64,000 nucleotides of DNA from assembly GCF_013874595.1 (NCBI RefSeq), contig NZ_CP059431.1, forward strand, positions 1,984,001-2,048,000, in the 5' to 3' direction. This DNA comes from Flavobacterium sp. xlx-214 (GTDB lineage Bacteria > Bacteroidota > Bacteroidia > Flavobacteriales > Flavobacteriaceae). The notes below the pieces were generated by a model. That model did not search any database. It saw only the letters and a program-made list of their open reading frames with translations, and was not told the origin of the DNA. This document shows, in pieces, positions 41,022-51,660 of the stretch; positions within the stretch are counted from its first letter, which is position 1; the number at the start of each line of letters is the position of its first letter. Both the position numbers and the translations under genes were made by a program.

Positions 41022-41822
41022 CTATTTACCACAATTGGTGTTGTAATCCGTTAATATTTCCATTGCCATTTTCTGAACTTTTTCACCACTCAACTCCATC
41101 TCACTCTTCAGCAAGCTTCCCATTTTGGAACGTTCTTTTTCCTCTTTTTCAGGATTATAACTTGCATATTCTTTGTTAAGCATCTTGGAACGAACAAATT
41201 CACAGTCTTCCGTTAATTTTTTCATATCCTTACTGTCCAGTTCTTCAATTTTACCGCCATTCTTAGATACAAGAATTCGTGGTTTTGTTCGGATACGTTT
41301 TAAGTCTTCTTCCATCTCCTGTACCTGTTTGTTACCGACGGCAACCGAAGTAGGTAAACCATATAGACGGTATACTGTAATAGGTCCCTTTATCATAGTT
41401 TCTGCCATATAGTTACTGTTCGATAAGTTCTTTATCATCTTGAGATTCCCTCCAAGTCCGCCACTGGCAGCTGAAGATTCACGGACATTGGTATATTTAA
41501 TCAGTTCAAATTCACGCAGTACATCGCCGTCATATGCTGCGTAACCTTTTAGATCGTCTGTATCAAGTACCTTGAATTTCTGTTTCTTTTTACTCATATC
41601 AATATCCTTCTTCGCAATGAATTTTACTTTTTGCTGGTTTACCCATGGAGAATCTTCAGATCCCATCAGGCGTACCACGCCTTCGATCTTGTTTCCCTTT
41701 TTGTCTATAATCCATCCTTCTTTTTCATTGGCTCTTAATTCATAATCGGTATCATTTTCCTGCGCAAACGAACAAATAGGCATCAGCGCAACTGATGCCA
41801 TTAATAAGAAATTTTTAATCAT
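41022..41822 (-). CDS. secreted hypothetical protein
   Basis: A 266-residue protein with a signal peptide (MIKNFLLMASVALMPICSFAQ). The mature part has a small beta-rich segment (GWIIDKKGNKIEGVVRLMG) and a Lys/Glu-rich helical C-terminus (about 170-266) with two late Cys. Similar exported proteins occur in flavobacteria, without known function. It lies between the mob genes and the seven-gene operon; 214 bp separate it from the operon end, so it is probably its own unit. Confidence 0.65.
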   Translation of the reverse strand: MIKNFLLMASVALMPICSFAQENDTDYELRANEKEGWIIDKKGNKIEGVVRLMGSEDSPWVNQQKVKFIAKKDIDMSKKKQKFKVLDTDDLKGYAAYDGDVLREFELIKYTNVRESSAASGGLGGNLKMIKNLSNSNYMAETMIKGPITVYRLYGLPTSVAVGNKQVQEMEEDLKRIRTKPRILVSKNGGKIEELDSKDMKKLTEDCEFVRSKMLNKEYASYNPEKEEKERSKMGSLLKSEMELSGEKVQKMAMEILTDYNTNCGK

Positions 41823-42036
41823 AAAAAATTAATATATAATAGGTTAATAAAAATTTGATGTATTGGTCTATCGGTAAAACTATGCCATTTTTATGCTCTA
41901 TATAAAACTTTAACAATGATTTCACTATCGTAATTTTAACGTTAAAAATTAATATCTTTTACCTATAAAATGTCCCTTTTGTTCTATATAGTTCAAAAAC
42001 TATGTGTGAATAAAAATGTAATCTATCTATTATTAC

Positions 42037-43851
42037 TTATAAATCAGATTCTTTATCGGCAAGTATATCAAATTTCAGTCCGCTGTTGCCTTCACCACGA
42101 CCACCTTTAACGGTTCTACCAAGCCACGTAAATACTTTTCCGTCGTACCAGCGTGCCCGTTGAAAATTGGATGTAATGACAAATCCTGATCGACCAACTA
42201 TTTCCTCATTAATGAAGTATGGTTGATTTTCAGTCACACCTATAGATAAAATATCTGTTCTTGGGCGTATAACCTCATTAGTATAGTTGTCATCTACATA
42301 ACGAAGCATCGCACCACGTTGGACAAGAACGTCTCTGCGTTGATGATCATCAATTTTTTGTTTAGTTGTAATAAAAGGAATCCAATTTTCAGGCACCGAA
42401 TTAGATAGTCTAAATCTATGCAATGCACTATTAGCAATGTACTCTGGTGAAGTAACTGCTTGTGGTAATGTATCGTTTAAGTAAGCTAATAGTTGTAGAT
42501 AAGTATTTTTCCCATCCATACCTCTAAAAAGCTCATCTGGTACAACTTCTTCTACCCCCCATATCATATTTGCCATCTCATCGCGTAAAAACATTACTTT
42601 TTCAATCGGCTCACTCTCCATCCTGTTTTTAATTCTCGGAATTGAAACTAGCTTTCCAAAAGTTTCTCTAACTTCGCTTTGCTTTTTACTAATATTATAC
42701 ATATCCCAACGATACCACTCTTGTTCCTTATTGGTACCGGCTCTATTTATTGAAAAATTACGACCGAAAACATCCGTCACGACCAAACCATTAATCGCAG
42801 TTACTGAGCTATCTGGAATAGAATGTGGAATTATAAACCAATCATTTGAATAGATCAGACCAAACTCCATAACGACCATTTTAGATATATCACCTTGTTG
42901 AGTTAGCATTTTAGAAAAATCTGTATTACGATCTTCAAATTCCCACCATTTATTTTTAGGCATGCCTTTAAATTCTATATTTGTAGGAATATAGGAATAG
43001 GTTTCTGGTTCTAGAAGTGCACGGGAATCATCTATCTCAATACCCTCTTCTTTCAGCTTAAAAGAAGGATCAGACTCTAAGTCAAAAGAGTACCAGTCAA
43101 GATCTCCACGTTTATATCTATCAGCACTGAAAACATTTTGATTACTTTCCTGATTGAGATTAAGCGGTGCTGATACACTACATTGATATTCCAAGACTTC
43201 TTCAGACCAAGAATTTTGCTTTGTTGTTTCTGGAAGAAAATAAGTATTTTCTACCCATTTCAAAAAATGAACCATCTGATCATCCATTTGCGGAAAACTA
43301 GGCAAAAAATCTGAAGCAAAACCACCTGTCTTAAAGTATTTATATAATCTTATACCGTCAACTGCTCGTCTAGTTACTAAATTTCTAATTCGCATACCCA
43401 TTAGATTACTATTTCTAGCAGGATCGTCTCCTACTGCATCTATCTGAAAATTTTCTAATGTTAATAAAAGTATTTCATTTAAATCATCAGCATAAATTTT
43501 AGAGGCAAGTTTAATCCAAATACGTCCAAACTCTAAACGAGTTCCTAGATCTTCTTTCAATGGTAATCTTTCTATTTTTGCCTCCAAGGGCACCTCGTCA
43601 TTTAACAATTCTACTTCTCCATACCTACTTTGAAATCTGTTAAGTTTATTAGACTGCGTCTGAATTCTGGCCTTCATTGGTGAACCTGCATCTTCAGCCA
43701 AAAATTCTCCAACACGGAACTGCTGAGTAAGTATCCATACAGCATCATGCACAGCAGCTTTAATTGTTGGCTTTAAGTCTTTTGTAACCGTCCTTGGTTC
43801 TACACGTAGGTAGCTAATTATATCTGGTTGATTTATATTAATTAATGGCAT
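42037..43851 (-). CDS. cassette protein 7 (GEFLAEDAGSP family), unknown
   Basis: Last gene of the seven-gene operon, 604 residues, no signal peptide or membrane segment. The N-terminal signature VWILTQQFRVGEFLAEDAGSPMKAR (about 38-62) is striking, and I recall similar motifs in uncharacterised proteins of other phyla (unverified). Later parts are acidic and aromatic with no fold I recognise. The gene starts 4 bp after cassette protein 6 ends. A structural or binding subunit of a complex is a guess. Confidence 0.75.
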   Translation of the reverse strand: MPLININQPDIISYLRVEPRTVTKDLKPTIKAAVHDAVWILTQQFRVGEFLAEDAGSPMKARIQTQSNKLNRFQSRYGEVELLNDEVPLEAKIERLPLKEDLGTRLEFGRIWIKLASKIYADDLNEILLLTLENFQIDAVGDDPARNSNLMGMRIRNLVTRRAVDGIRLYKYFKTGGFASDFLPSFPQMDDQMVHFLKWVENTYFLPETTKQNSWSEEVLEYQCSVSAPLNLNQESNQNVFSADRYKRGDLDWYSFDLESDPSFKLKEEGIEIDDSRALLEPETYSYIPTNIEFKGMPKNKWWEFEDRNTDFSKMLTQQGDISKMVVMEFGLIYSNDWFIIPHSIPDSSVTAINGLVVTDVFGRNFSINRAGTNKEQEWYRWDMYNISKKQSEVRETFGKLVSIPRIKNRMESEPIEKVMFLRDEMANMIWGVEEVVPDELFRGMDGKNTYLQLLAYLNDTLPQAVTSPEYIANSALHRFRLSNSVPENWIPFITTKQKIDDHQRRDVLVQRGAMLRYVDDNYTNEVIRPRTDILSIGVTENQPYFINEEIVGRSGFVITSNFQRARWYDGKVFTWLGRTVKGGRGEGNSGLKFDILADKESDL

Positions 43852-43855
43852 AAGA

Positions 43856-46800
43856 TTAGTTTTTTGAATTTAAGACATGTTTTTCTGAAAGTCCAATGGC
43901 ATTCCCTGTTTTAGTGAATGGCATTATCATTCCTGGTAGTTGACCAACCGCAGTCTTTGATATGACTTCATAATCAATTCCACGTTTTTTAGCGAGATCT
44001 AGTGTTTCTTCTAACATATCTGTTATGTCCTGCCATCTCCATCTACCAGTAATCTGAGGGGATATTCCCAATATCAGACACTGAGGTGCCTTTGCATTGG
44101 GTTGGTCATATTGAAAACCTATACCTGAAGCTACTTCTTTAGAGGGTATTACATCAATCCATTCTTCTATCATTAAACCTGCCTGAGGCTCGTATACCGA
44201 ATATTTTTCAGCAACAGATGCACCTATCACAGTTCTCCCTTCCTTTATGTTTTGCGGATCGGACACAGAAGCTCCCAACCATCTTTCTGCCCCGTCATTT
44301 TGATAAGGAAGCTGCATAGGAATAACAGATCTTCTCAAGGTAGAAGTAGGATTAATAACATCTGTAAGTATAGATAGAATTTCGTAGTTTGAAGCATTTT
44401 TTCTTACCTTAGCAATTGATGTAACCCATTCTTCTGTCAGAAGTTGATTCTCGATATGATCTTCAGTTAGTTTAGTTTTACCGTGCACCATAGATTCAAT
44501 CGCATCTAAGTCGTCAACTCTGATTCCAAATAATGGAACTGCTGAAAAATTAGGATCAAATATTTTCTTGAACGACTCCAATATCTGATCTATATATTTT
44601 GTAGGATCGGTCCCAGCACTTGGAAATGGTTCTGTCATTTGCGCTTTTGAAAGTTTTTCATTCGCAACTTGTATTACTAAATCAGCCTGCTGTTTCAAAA
44701 GCTGCTCTTCATTCAGTTCTGGCGCGACAGTATATTCGTAAACAGTTTGTTCGATGCCAAAAAAACTTAGGGCAAACAGGGCATTAACAATAGAATCTTT
44801 ATTGTAAGGAATTATACTAATAACTTGTTCCAAATTATTTATTGCTGCTAAAAGTGCATTTTCTGCATTATCGTGACGTAAGGAAATATTTTCGAGATCA
44901 TACTGTTTGATATACCCCTCAATATCACTTGAACGCATATAATCATGCGTGTTCAAATGGCGCGAACTATTCAATATTTTTTGAGCATACAATAAAACGG
45001 GATGTATTTCTAAAATTGAATACGTTTCTTCACTGTCTTTTTCATGATATTCAACCGCCAGATCAACCGATCGGTCAAAACCGTACAACGTACGTATGTA
45101 TTTTTTAATATTCAATGATAGTAAGTCATCTCCGTCTTTAAGCTCCTCACCGATTAGGTAGAGCAGGTCTATCGGATGTAGATTAAGTTGAGCCATATTA
45201 AACCAGTATCCCGTTCCAGTATTTCTAATCTGAACGTAACAGGTTATCATGGTAGGATCAGGCAAAATAGATGCCAGCCATTTATTAATATATGGTTCTG
45301 CATAAATCCTGTTTGAAACATTATCTATTATATTCCAGCCATTAGCAACATCTAAAGGCTCATTCGTTTCGAAATGCATGGTAAAACGCTGCGGTATTTC
45401 AAGTCCGTTTTTGATTGAAGGTACAACATCTGGTTCATTTAGAAATCGCCCCTTTGCAACTGCATTAGCACTAGATCCTCCTTTAATTGTATTACCTTGA
45501 ACAATCTGAAAAATTCCTTCTGTAATACTTATATCAGCAACTGCATCTGCGAGATTCCATATCCAATTTACAGCTTTAACTAATGCTTCCCTTAAATCAT
45601 CTTTAACTCCACTTGAAATTATAATTTCCTGAATTTTGCCCTTCTTCATAAGTTCAATTAGTTTGTCACCATTGACTACACTCCTTGAAGATATTTTTTC
45701 AACTGTTTCTGGATCTGGAGAAACCTCTACAACGAACTTATCTAGTGGATAAGATTTTCTTAAGTTATATATCGGCTGATTTACATAAAATTGATTATTT
45801 GTTATCTCTCTAAATTTTCTCTCAAATTCATAACCCAATAATACTCCCAGATTTTGACCGTTTCGGACCCCCTCCATTAGATCAAGGGCTCCACGAACTC
45901 TTTCAGAGGAAAGGTTCACTGATAACGGATCTTCTGTCTCCTTTTGTGCACGTTGTGAATAACCACTCAGCATTACTGCACCTGTAACAGCCTGATTCAT
46001 GGATGGAGCATGGATATACCCCTTATTTGTTTTCGTATGCCATACTTCTTGTGGAAACTGTCCATCTTCAGTTGGAGGATCCACTCTTTCAATATCCCTA
46101 CGTCGGGTAAGGTTTTCAACCCAACCGTACGCACCAAGGTATAATCCCATTGTCCGATCAAGACTACCATTTTGGATACCCCTTAAATCATTCATACGCT
46201 GATTAACCAAAGAAAGCCTCCAAGTATCCAAACGGAAAGTAACTCCGTCAATTCCTTCACGTATCAACAGTGAAAGGTCTTTAACTTTCACATGTGCTAG
46301 ATCTCTTAGAGATATTTTTGATTGAATAAGGTTTTCGGCCTCTGGAAACTCATGAACTTCCTCTGAACTTAGTACCTGGCTTATCGTACGACCTCGAAAA
46401 GGCGTATTCATAATCGCTAAACGACTTGGTCCTATACTTAAATTACCCATAGGTCCTACGTTTGGAATTTCTGGTGGACGTTCACCTCCCTGATTGATAA
46501 ATTCGTTCTCACCACGAAGTTCAGGACGGATTTGCAAGATATCACATGCTGCTTCGAAGTATTCTAACATAATCGATTGTCTTGAAAATCGATATAAAAT
46601 ACTTGAATTAAATTCCTTATCTACAATTTCCTGTGGTACGCCCAACTTTTCGTAATCTTCATCACGCAACTGATCAAAACTAGCTGTAGCCATGATATCC
46701 AACATGTTTCCGACGTCGCTCAATTTCGGAAGAGGTTCTTCTTCATTCACTCCTTCGATAACTGTAGCAATATCCATGTTTGACTGTTTCTCTAGATAAT

Positions 46801-48628
46801 TAATCTGCAATCCTTTATAATTATATTCTAATGGCAATCCCAGTTCCCCGATAGTATTATCCATCCTGCCCATCTGCATATTTTGCCATTCACGGTAGTG
46901 GGGATATTCCAAGGCGGCATATTCTATATTGTTCCAGACATATCCGGCTCCGACACCTACGCGCTGTATATATTCGGTTGAAACTGCATTCTTTGACAAT
47001 ACATCGGTAAGTTTTTGTCCAGGCTTCTGTATCGTGTCATAGTGATCCATGACTTTCGTCCATTGCAAGTCAAGAGAATTACTGTACTGCTGGATATTAC
47101 TAAAAAGTTCGTTATCTGGATGACTTTTCCAGTCAAGTCTTGAAAATACGCTTGTAGGTAATATTCCATATGGTTGGTTTCCGCTCCTTATGGAAGGCAA
47201 GGCGCCACGACTTCTCATATAGTTCGCTGCAAACGATCTGAACTTGCTGTTAATTGTCACCCTGTTTCCAAAAAACGGAAGTAGTTCTGTCACTGTATAT
47301 CCCAACATTGACTGAAAATTTGCACTATTGTAATTAATAACATCCTTGATGTCAGTTCCATTACTTCTGTAAATGTGGAACATGGAATCATAATTTATAC
47401 CCAGAGCCTCACACAGGAACTGGCCGTCGGTTTTATCTTTGTTTATCGGAGTAGGATTGAATAAAGGATCTAGTCGTTCTGTTTGATACGTAACCTTATT
47501 TCCAAATTCGATAGATTGAAAACCTGAATATTCTTCATCTGTGTTATTTGTGTTGCTGCCTTGCTTTAAAATACTGAAACCATCAGTAAAACGGTGATTA
47601 CTCAAAAGTTGCTCTACCCTGTCTTGAGATCTCTCAATAGATAAGGTAGATTTTACACCGACTACCATGATTCTTTTAAATCCTTGTTCATACTGTCCGT
47701 GTGTTATATCTATTCTAGCTGCCATGCCCTGACCAATTGCTGCATCAAAATCGACCATCCAGTTCACGGTTTCGTCTGCGATAATCTCATTCTGGAACCC
47801 ATTTACTTCTCTTTGGTCAAATGAACCCATTTGATTAGGATTATCTTCATCTGGTCCAATAGTAGGATCAATCCCCATCTTTAGATCATCGGGAACCGGC
47901 TTCAGTTCATAAGTAAGTCTGCTTCCATCATTACCATACGCCTGTACTGTAAATGAATCCGGCATAACATAGGTGTGCGGTTGTTTACTCCAAGTGTCAA
48001 TTTGCGTATCTAAAGATGGAAATTCTAATTGTTCGCTGCTAGAAACTGATCCAAGGTTTGTAGGTGTAGTCATTAAAGCAATGTAAGCTGCTCTCGGTGC
48101 ACTGAAACTACGGCAAAGCAAATCCCACGCATGTATGTTTTCTTCCTCATTTATGCTGTCTGTAAACTGAATCCAATAATTTTTTCCTTCATCAAATTCA
48201 GTTTCACTCAATGTTTCCTCATGTGTATCAACTGCTATTTCATCAGGAAATATTCTAATCCATAACTGTTTAGGTTCTTCATTAAACACAGTTTCAATTC
48301 TTACTGGAAAAAACAGGATGGGATAGCGGTCATTCATATTCTCAGCCAAGCGCGCAAAACCACCAGATGACGATGCTACCTCAGAAAGTATTTCTGATTC
48401 CTTGTTTCTGATATCTATAAGCTGCTGTTCCAGCGAATTAGTACTTTTCTTTAAATTAAGAAAATGACCTGTTGCATCATTTTTGAGTTTTTTTTGGGTT
48501 ACTTGCTGTATATTTCTACCGGCTTTTTTAAGTTGCTGTTTTCCCGAAAGCAGCTCCTTTTCCAACTCGGCTTTCTTTGTTCTTAAATCTGTAATCTCAC
48601 GAACTATCGTACTATATTCTTTTGGCAT
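43856..48628 (-). CDS. cassette protein 6, 1590-residue unknown protein
   Basis: The largest gene in the window. Residues 1-85 form a Lys/Glu/Leu-rich coiled coil. Then comes RYPILFFPVRIET (101-113) and LWIRIFPDEIAVDTHE (122-137), motifs that look highly conserved. The remainder is soluble, with an MRSRGALPSIRSGNQPYGILP segment in the first third and ERWLGASVSDP and GRWRWQDITDMLEET near the C-terminus. There is no signal peptide, Walker motif or nuclease motif that I can see. Size and coiled coil suggest a scaffold in an assembly with its operon partners; this is inference. Confidence 0.75.
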   Translation of the reverse strand: MPKEYSTIVREITDLRTKKAELEKELLSGKQQLKKAGRNIQQVTQKKLKNDATGHFLNLKKSTNSLEQQLIDIRNKESEILSEVASSSGGFARLAENMNDRYPILFFPVRIETVFNEEPKQLWIRIFPDEIAVDTHEETLSETEFDEGKNYWIQFTDSINEEENIHAWDLLCRSFSAPRAAYIALMTTPTNLGSVSSSEQLEFPSLDTQIDTWSKQPHTYVMPDSFTVQAYGNDGSRLTYELKPVPDDLKMGIDPTIGPDEDNPNQMGSFDQREVNGFQNEIIADETVNWMVDFDAAIGQGMAARIDITHGQYEQGFKRIMVVGVKSTLSIERSQDRVEQLLSNHRFTDGFSILKQGSNTNNTDEEYSGFQSIEFGNKVTYQTERLDPLFNPTPINKDKTDGQFLCEALGINYDSMFHIYRSNGTDIKDVINYNSANFQSMLGYTVTELLPFFGNRVTINSKFRSFAANYMRSRGALPSIRSGNQPYGILPTSVFSRLDWKSHPDNELFSNIQQYSNSLDLQWTKVMDHYDTIQKPGQKLTDVLSKNAVSTEYIQRVGVGAGYVWNNIEYAALEYPHYREWQNMQMGRMDNTIGELGLPLEYNYKGLQINYLEKQSNMDIATVIEGVNEEEPLPKLSDVGNMLDIMATASFDQLRDEDYEKLGVPQEIVDKEFNSSILYRFSRQSIMLEYFEAACDILQIRPELRGENEFINQGGERPPEIPNVGPMGNLSIGPSRLAIMNTPFRGRTISQVLSSEEVHEFPEAENLIQSKISLRDLAHVKVKDLSLLIREGIDGVTFRLDTWRLSLVNQRMNDLRGIQNGSLDRTMGLYLGAYGWVENLTRRRDIERVDPPTEDGQFPQEVWHTKTNKGYIHAPSMNQAVTGAVMLSGYSQRAQKETEDPLSVNLSSERVRGALDLMEGVRNGQNLGVLLGYEFERKFREITNNQFYVNQPIYNLRKSYPLDKFVVEVSPDPETVEKISSRSVVNGDKLIELMKKGKIQEIIISSGVKDDLREALVKAVNWIWNLADAVADISITEGIFQIVQGNTIKGGSSANAVAKGRFLNEPDVVPSIKNGLEIPQRFTMHFETNEPLDVANGWNIIDNVSNRIYAEPYINKWLASILPDPTMITCYVQIRNTGTGYWFNMAQLNLHPIDLLYLIGEELKDGDDLLSLNIKKYIRTLYGFDRSVDLAVEYHEKDSEETYSILEIHPVLLYAQKILNSSRHLNTHDYMRSSDIEGYIKQYDLENISLRHDNAENALLAAINNLEQVISIIPYNKDSIVNALFALSFFGIEQTVYEYTVAPELNEEQLLKQQADLVIQVANEKLSKAQMTEPFPSAGTDPTKYIDQILESFKKIFDPNFSAVPLFGIRVDDLDAIESMVHGKTKLTEDHIENQLLTEEWVTSIAKVRKNASNYEILSILTDVINPTSTLRRSVIPMQLPYQNDGAERWLGASVSDPQNIKEGRTVIGASVAEKYSVYEPQAGLMIEEWIDVIPSKEVASGIGFQYDQPNAKAPQCLILGISPQITGRWRWQDITDMLEETLDLAKKRGIDYEVISKTAVGQLPGMIMPFTKTGNAIGLSEKHVLNSKN

Positions 48629-48653
48629 ATCTGTATCGTGTTTATAAGGTTAT

Positions 48654-51620
48654 TTATTGTATACTTTGATTGTCTGGCACCAGATCCTGTGCATGGACAT
48701 TGAGTTTAACTGGTGACTGATGAAGGGCATAAGCAATGGTTGCTCCGTTCCAGTTCCACACAATTCCATCCGGGTTGGCAGAACTGGTTATTTGTTTTGC
48801 AAGATTAATAAACCCGTCACTATTAGGATTATCCTTAATATCTTTCCAACTTAGTTCATCCCAAGTCGATATGTTTGTACTGACAGGTGCATCCGATTCG
48901 TCGGCACCAAAACGTATTTCTGTTGATCTTTCCTGAAACACTACAAAATAACCTTCATTTCCTGTTCCATAGCCGGTGCCCTTAATATCATCGCCGTTAA
49001 TAGGAAATCCTAATAGCACGATATCCGGCTCTATTTTTCCTGAAAACAAAGGATAAACTTCTGTTCCTGGCATTGCTTTTCGAGGTTGATCCGGTCCAAG
49101 ATACTGTGCTTTTTGCAGATAAATGATCGTTCCTGGATACTTGCGAAGAAGCTCTGCACGGATTGTCATAACCAATAACGGAGGTCCCGCAGTTCTCGCA
49201 CTGTTTGACCCCAGTTTGGTAAGTGGAGAAGTAATAAAGTTTGGATCTACACGCCATTTATGTATGTCTTCTATATCCCTGTAATTATTCAGGTTGTATA
49301 TCTGTTCGTTATCATTCGTTATTTGAAGATTCTTGATAGAACTGTCATATCCCCAGAAAAAAGAAAAATATGTACCCCTTTGATCCGTCGGATATCCTCG
49401 CCACATCAGTTCACGTCCCATTTCATAATTTAAGCCAAGCATATAGGCTTCTAAATATTTCTGATTTACATTCAATAAGTTGATAGAATTCATTTCAATA
49501 CTTCCCAATCCGGGCATAATCCAATCCGGTGACAGTTTTGCCAACTCTTTATACATGGGTGTACTAATTTTAGGTGCTGCCATTATAGTGTTTGTATTCA
49601 ATATCTGTACGGGAATACCTTGAACATCATTTAGTTTGATGAAGTTATTTGCAATAGCCAGCGCATTAGATATAGGTTCTGTTCTTGTAAGGATAATATT
49701 TCTCATCTGATTCATCGACAACATCGGACTTTGTGGAAAACTATAATCCGGAAGCTGCTGTATGATGTCATGAAGAGATGCTATAGATTCTACCATAGTC
49801 CTTACAGGTTGCGAAATTGGTCCTGGAGCAGGGTTTGAAATAATGGTTCCAGGATTTGAAAACTGGAATCCTGCATTTTGCGGAAGAGAAAATGTAAATG
49901 CGGGTGTCAACTGTGCAGGAGACCATATGTTATAAGGTATCTGCCCCGCCGGTGCCTGATAAGGCATAGCAATTTGCACATTTCCGTTATTGATTTCACT
50001 GATAAGTTCTGCTGTCCCTATTTCACCGCTTGTTAGTGAGACAGCTCTTGTCAGGGTACTATTTGCTCTTGTAATTCTTCTAAAAGCCCCAGATAATACC
50101 GAAACGGGAATTCTACTGTTATCAACTTCTCCAAAAACTGTCAACTGTCTCGGCATATTGATCATTCTGGTATGAGCAGGTGCTGAGATGTTCAAAAGTA
50201 ATTCATCTCTTAAAGACACCAAATGTCGGTCATAGATTGCCTGATTTGTAATTTTAGTTAGTTTCAGCTGGTTCATTTTACGGTTTGCTTCCAGTACATC
50301 ACCGATCTGTTCCCAAGCCGTATTCATGTAATCTTCCTGATTCCGTCTTATTGTTTCCACACCCGCACCCGCAAATATTCGATACCTCGGATCAAGGTTG
50401 ACTTCTTGAAGCCAGTTGGCATCTGAGGAACCAACTTCTGGTACTTCATCCTGTGCAGCATGCCATCTGCCATAAATTGGCGGAGCTATAATCGGGTCAC
50501 CAATCTGTTCCTTTTTAAGAATTTTGGTAGGCTCATTAATAATACCTCTCAATTCTTTAGTATACAAGTTGTTGTCGCTGAGATCCCAAGGTTCAACAGT
50601 GTTAGCATTAAGTGGTTCTACAATACCTCTCATTTTAATAACAGGTATTGGTGCTTCCACACTTTCCAGTCGGGGATTGTTGCTTTTTTGCAAGTCAACT
50701 TCCCTTGTACCTACGCTTTGTGGTAAGATGCGCGGCTTAACAAGACGCACCAGTGTTTCGAAATCACCCGACCCTCCGGTTTTAAAATACCAATGATGAT
50801 AAACCGGGAATTCCGTATCAACGGGTGTGCTGGCATTCCAAGCACCTTGCTGTTCCTGTACGCTCGAACCACTGAAAGGATCCATACCCATTCCTACTCG
50901 TCTACCCGTTTCAAAAGTTGGGATTACGAATGCAGTATATCCTGTATCAGGCATCAATCGGCGAGGTGATACTAATCGAGAAATTACCTTTTCAGGATTT
51001 CGTTTTAAAACAGTATTTTTAAGCTTCGCTACAGCTTGTGCAATAGCAGCATCGTTATTTCCAATTGCTCCGTCACCAACCGCTAAATTTTCATTTACGT
51101 GAACATGTGCCCACGCCCACAAACTTTCTTGAGATGGAAATAAATCGCTTGCGGGTTTCTTTATTTTAATGTACGGTTTCCCTTCAGGAGTTGTAAGCAA
51201 CTCGAACTCGTCATCCATCAGTACAACCAAGGTCATCCAGGGACGCAAACGGTATTCAAACTGAGATGAAGTTCCATCTTTACGAAACTTTGCAGGAGTA
51301 TACCTCCAACAGAAATCTTCATCGTAAAATTCTATAAACGGGAGATAGTTCGGTTCAAAATTAGTTACCCAGTTTTCTGGACTTACTTTAACGATTTCGT
51401 TTTTATTGATTCCGATTACATCACCTGGCCCCTTAAGGGCAAAATCTTTAGATATAGTGGTATTCTGGGTTCCTCCACTTACAGCTGTCGCCTCTAAACC
51501 GATACTTAAGCTAAAACTGCTGCGCTGTGTAGGCGAGTTGCCGTTAGGTAAATCGTCAACAGTAAGAAAGTTGCTTAGTCCGTTTCTTATATATGGTAAA
51601 AAAGAATAGTATGCGTTCAT
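48654..51620 (-). CDS. cassette protein 5, 988-residue unknown protein
   Basis: Soluble protein without signal peptide. Near the N-terminus YLPFIEFYDEDFCWRYTPA (92-110) is followed by FEYRLRPWMTLVVLMDDEF (121-139), another strongly patterned motif. The middle is Pro/Asn/Gln-rich (about 560-640: TPAFTFSLPQNAGFQFSNPG), and the C-terminal part has ELMWRGYPTDQRGTYF and RAELLRKYPGTIIYL. I recall similar RLRPW proteins as uncharacterised genes in other phyla (unverified). It is separated by 40 bp from protein 4 and 25 bp from protein 6. Confidence 0.75.
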   Translation of the reverse strand: MNAYYSFLPYIRNGLSNFLTVDDLPNGNSPTQRSSFSLSIGLEATAVSGGTQNTTISKDFALKGPGDVIGINKNEIVKVSPENWVTNFEPNYLPFIEFYDEDFCWRYTPAKFRKDGTSSQFEYRLRPWMTLVVLMDDEFELLTTPEGKPYIKIKKPASDLFPSQESLWAWAHVHVNENLAVGDGAIGNNDAAIAQAVAKLKNTVLKRNPEKVISRLVSPRRLMPDTGYTAFVIPTFETGRRVGMGMDPFSGSSVQEQQGAWNASTPVDTEFPVYHHWYFKTGGSGDFETLVRLVKPRILPQSVGTREVDLQKSNNPRLESVEAPIPVIKMRGIVEPLNANTVEPWDLSDNNLYTKELRGIINEPTKILKKEQIGDPIIAPPIYGRWHAAQDEVPEVGSSDANWLQEVNLDPRYRIFAGAGVETIRRNQEDYMNTAWEQIGDVLEANRKMNQLKLTKITNQAIYDRHLVSLRDELLLNISAPAHTRMINMPRQLTVFGEVDNSRIPVSVLSGAFRRITRANSTLTRAVSLTSGEIGTAELISEINNGNVQIAMPYQAPAGQIPYNIWSPAQLTPAFTFSLPQNAGFQFSNPGTIISNPAPGPISQPVRTMVESIASLHDIIQQLPDYSFPQSPMLSMNQMRNIILTRTEPISNALAIANNFIKLNDVQGIPVQILNTNTIMAAPKISTPMYKELAKLSPDWIMPGLGSIEMNSINLLNVNQKYLEAYMLGLNYEMGRELMWRGYPTDQRGTYFSFFWGYDSSIKNLQITNDNEQIYNLNNYRDIEDIHKWRVDPNFITSPLTKLGSNSARTAGPPLLVMTIRAELLRKYPGTIIYLQKAQYLGPDQPRKAMPGTEVYPLFSGKIEPDIVLLGFPINGDDIKGTGYGTGNEGYFVVFQERSTEIRFGADESDAPVSTNISTWDELSWKDIKDNPNSDGFINLAKQITSSANPDGIVWNWNGATIAYALHQSPVKLNVHAQDLVPDNQSIQ

Positions 51621-51660
51621 AGTTTACAGAATATATCGTTCATAAAATGTTTAATAGTTA

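Noticed and set aside
41932..41950. Palindrome TTTTAACGTTAAAA downstream of the seven-gene operon
   Set aside because: AT-rich palindromes arise easily here; no T-run for a terminator and no partner copy.
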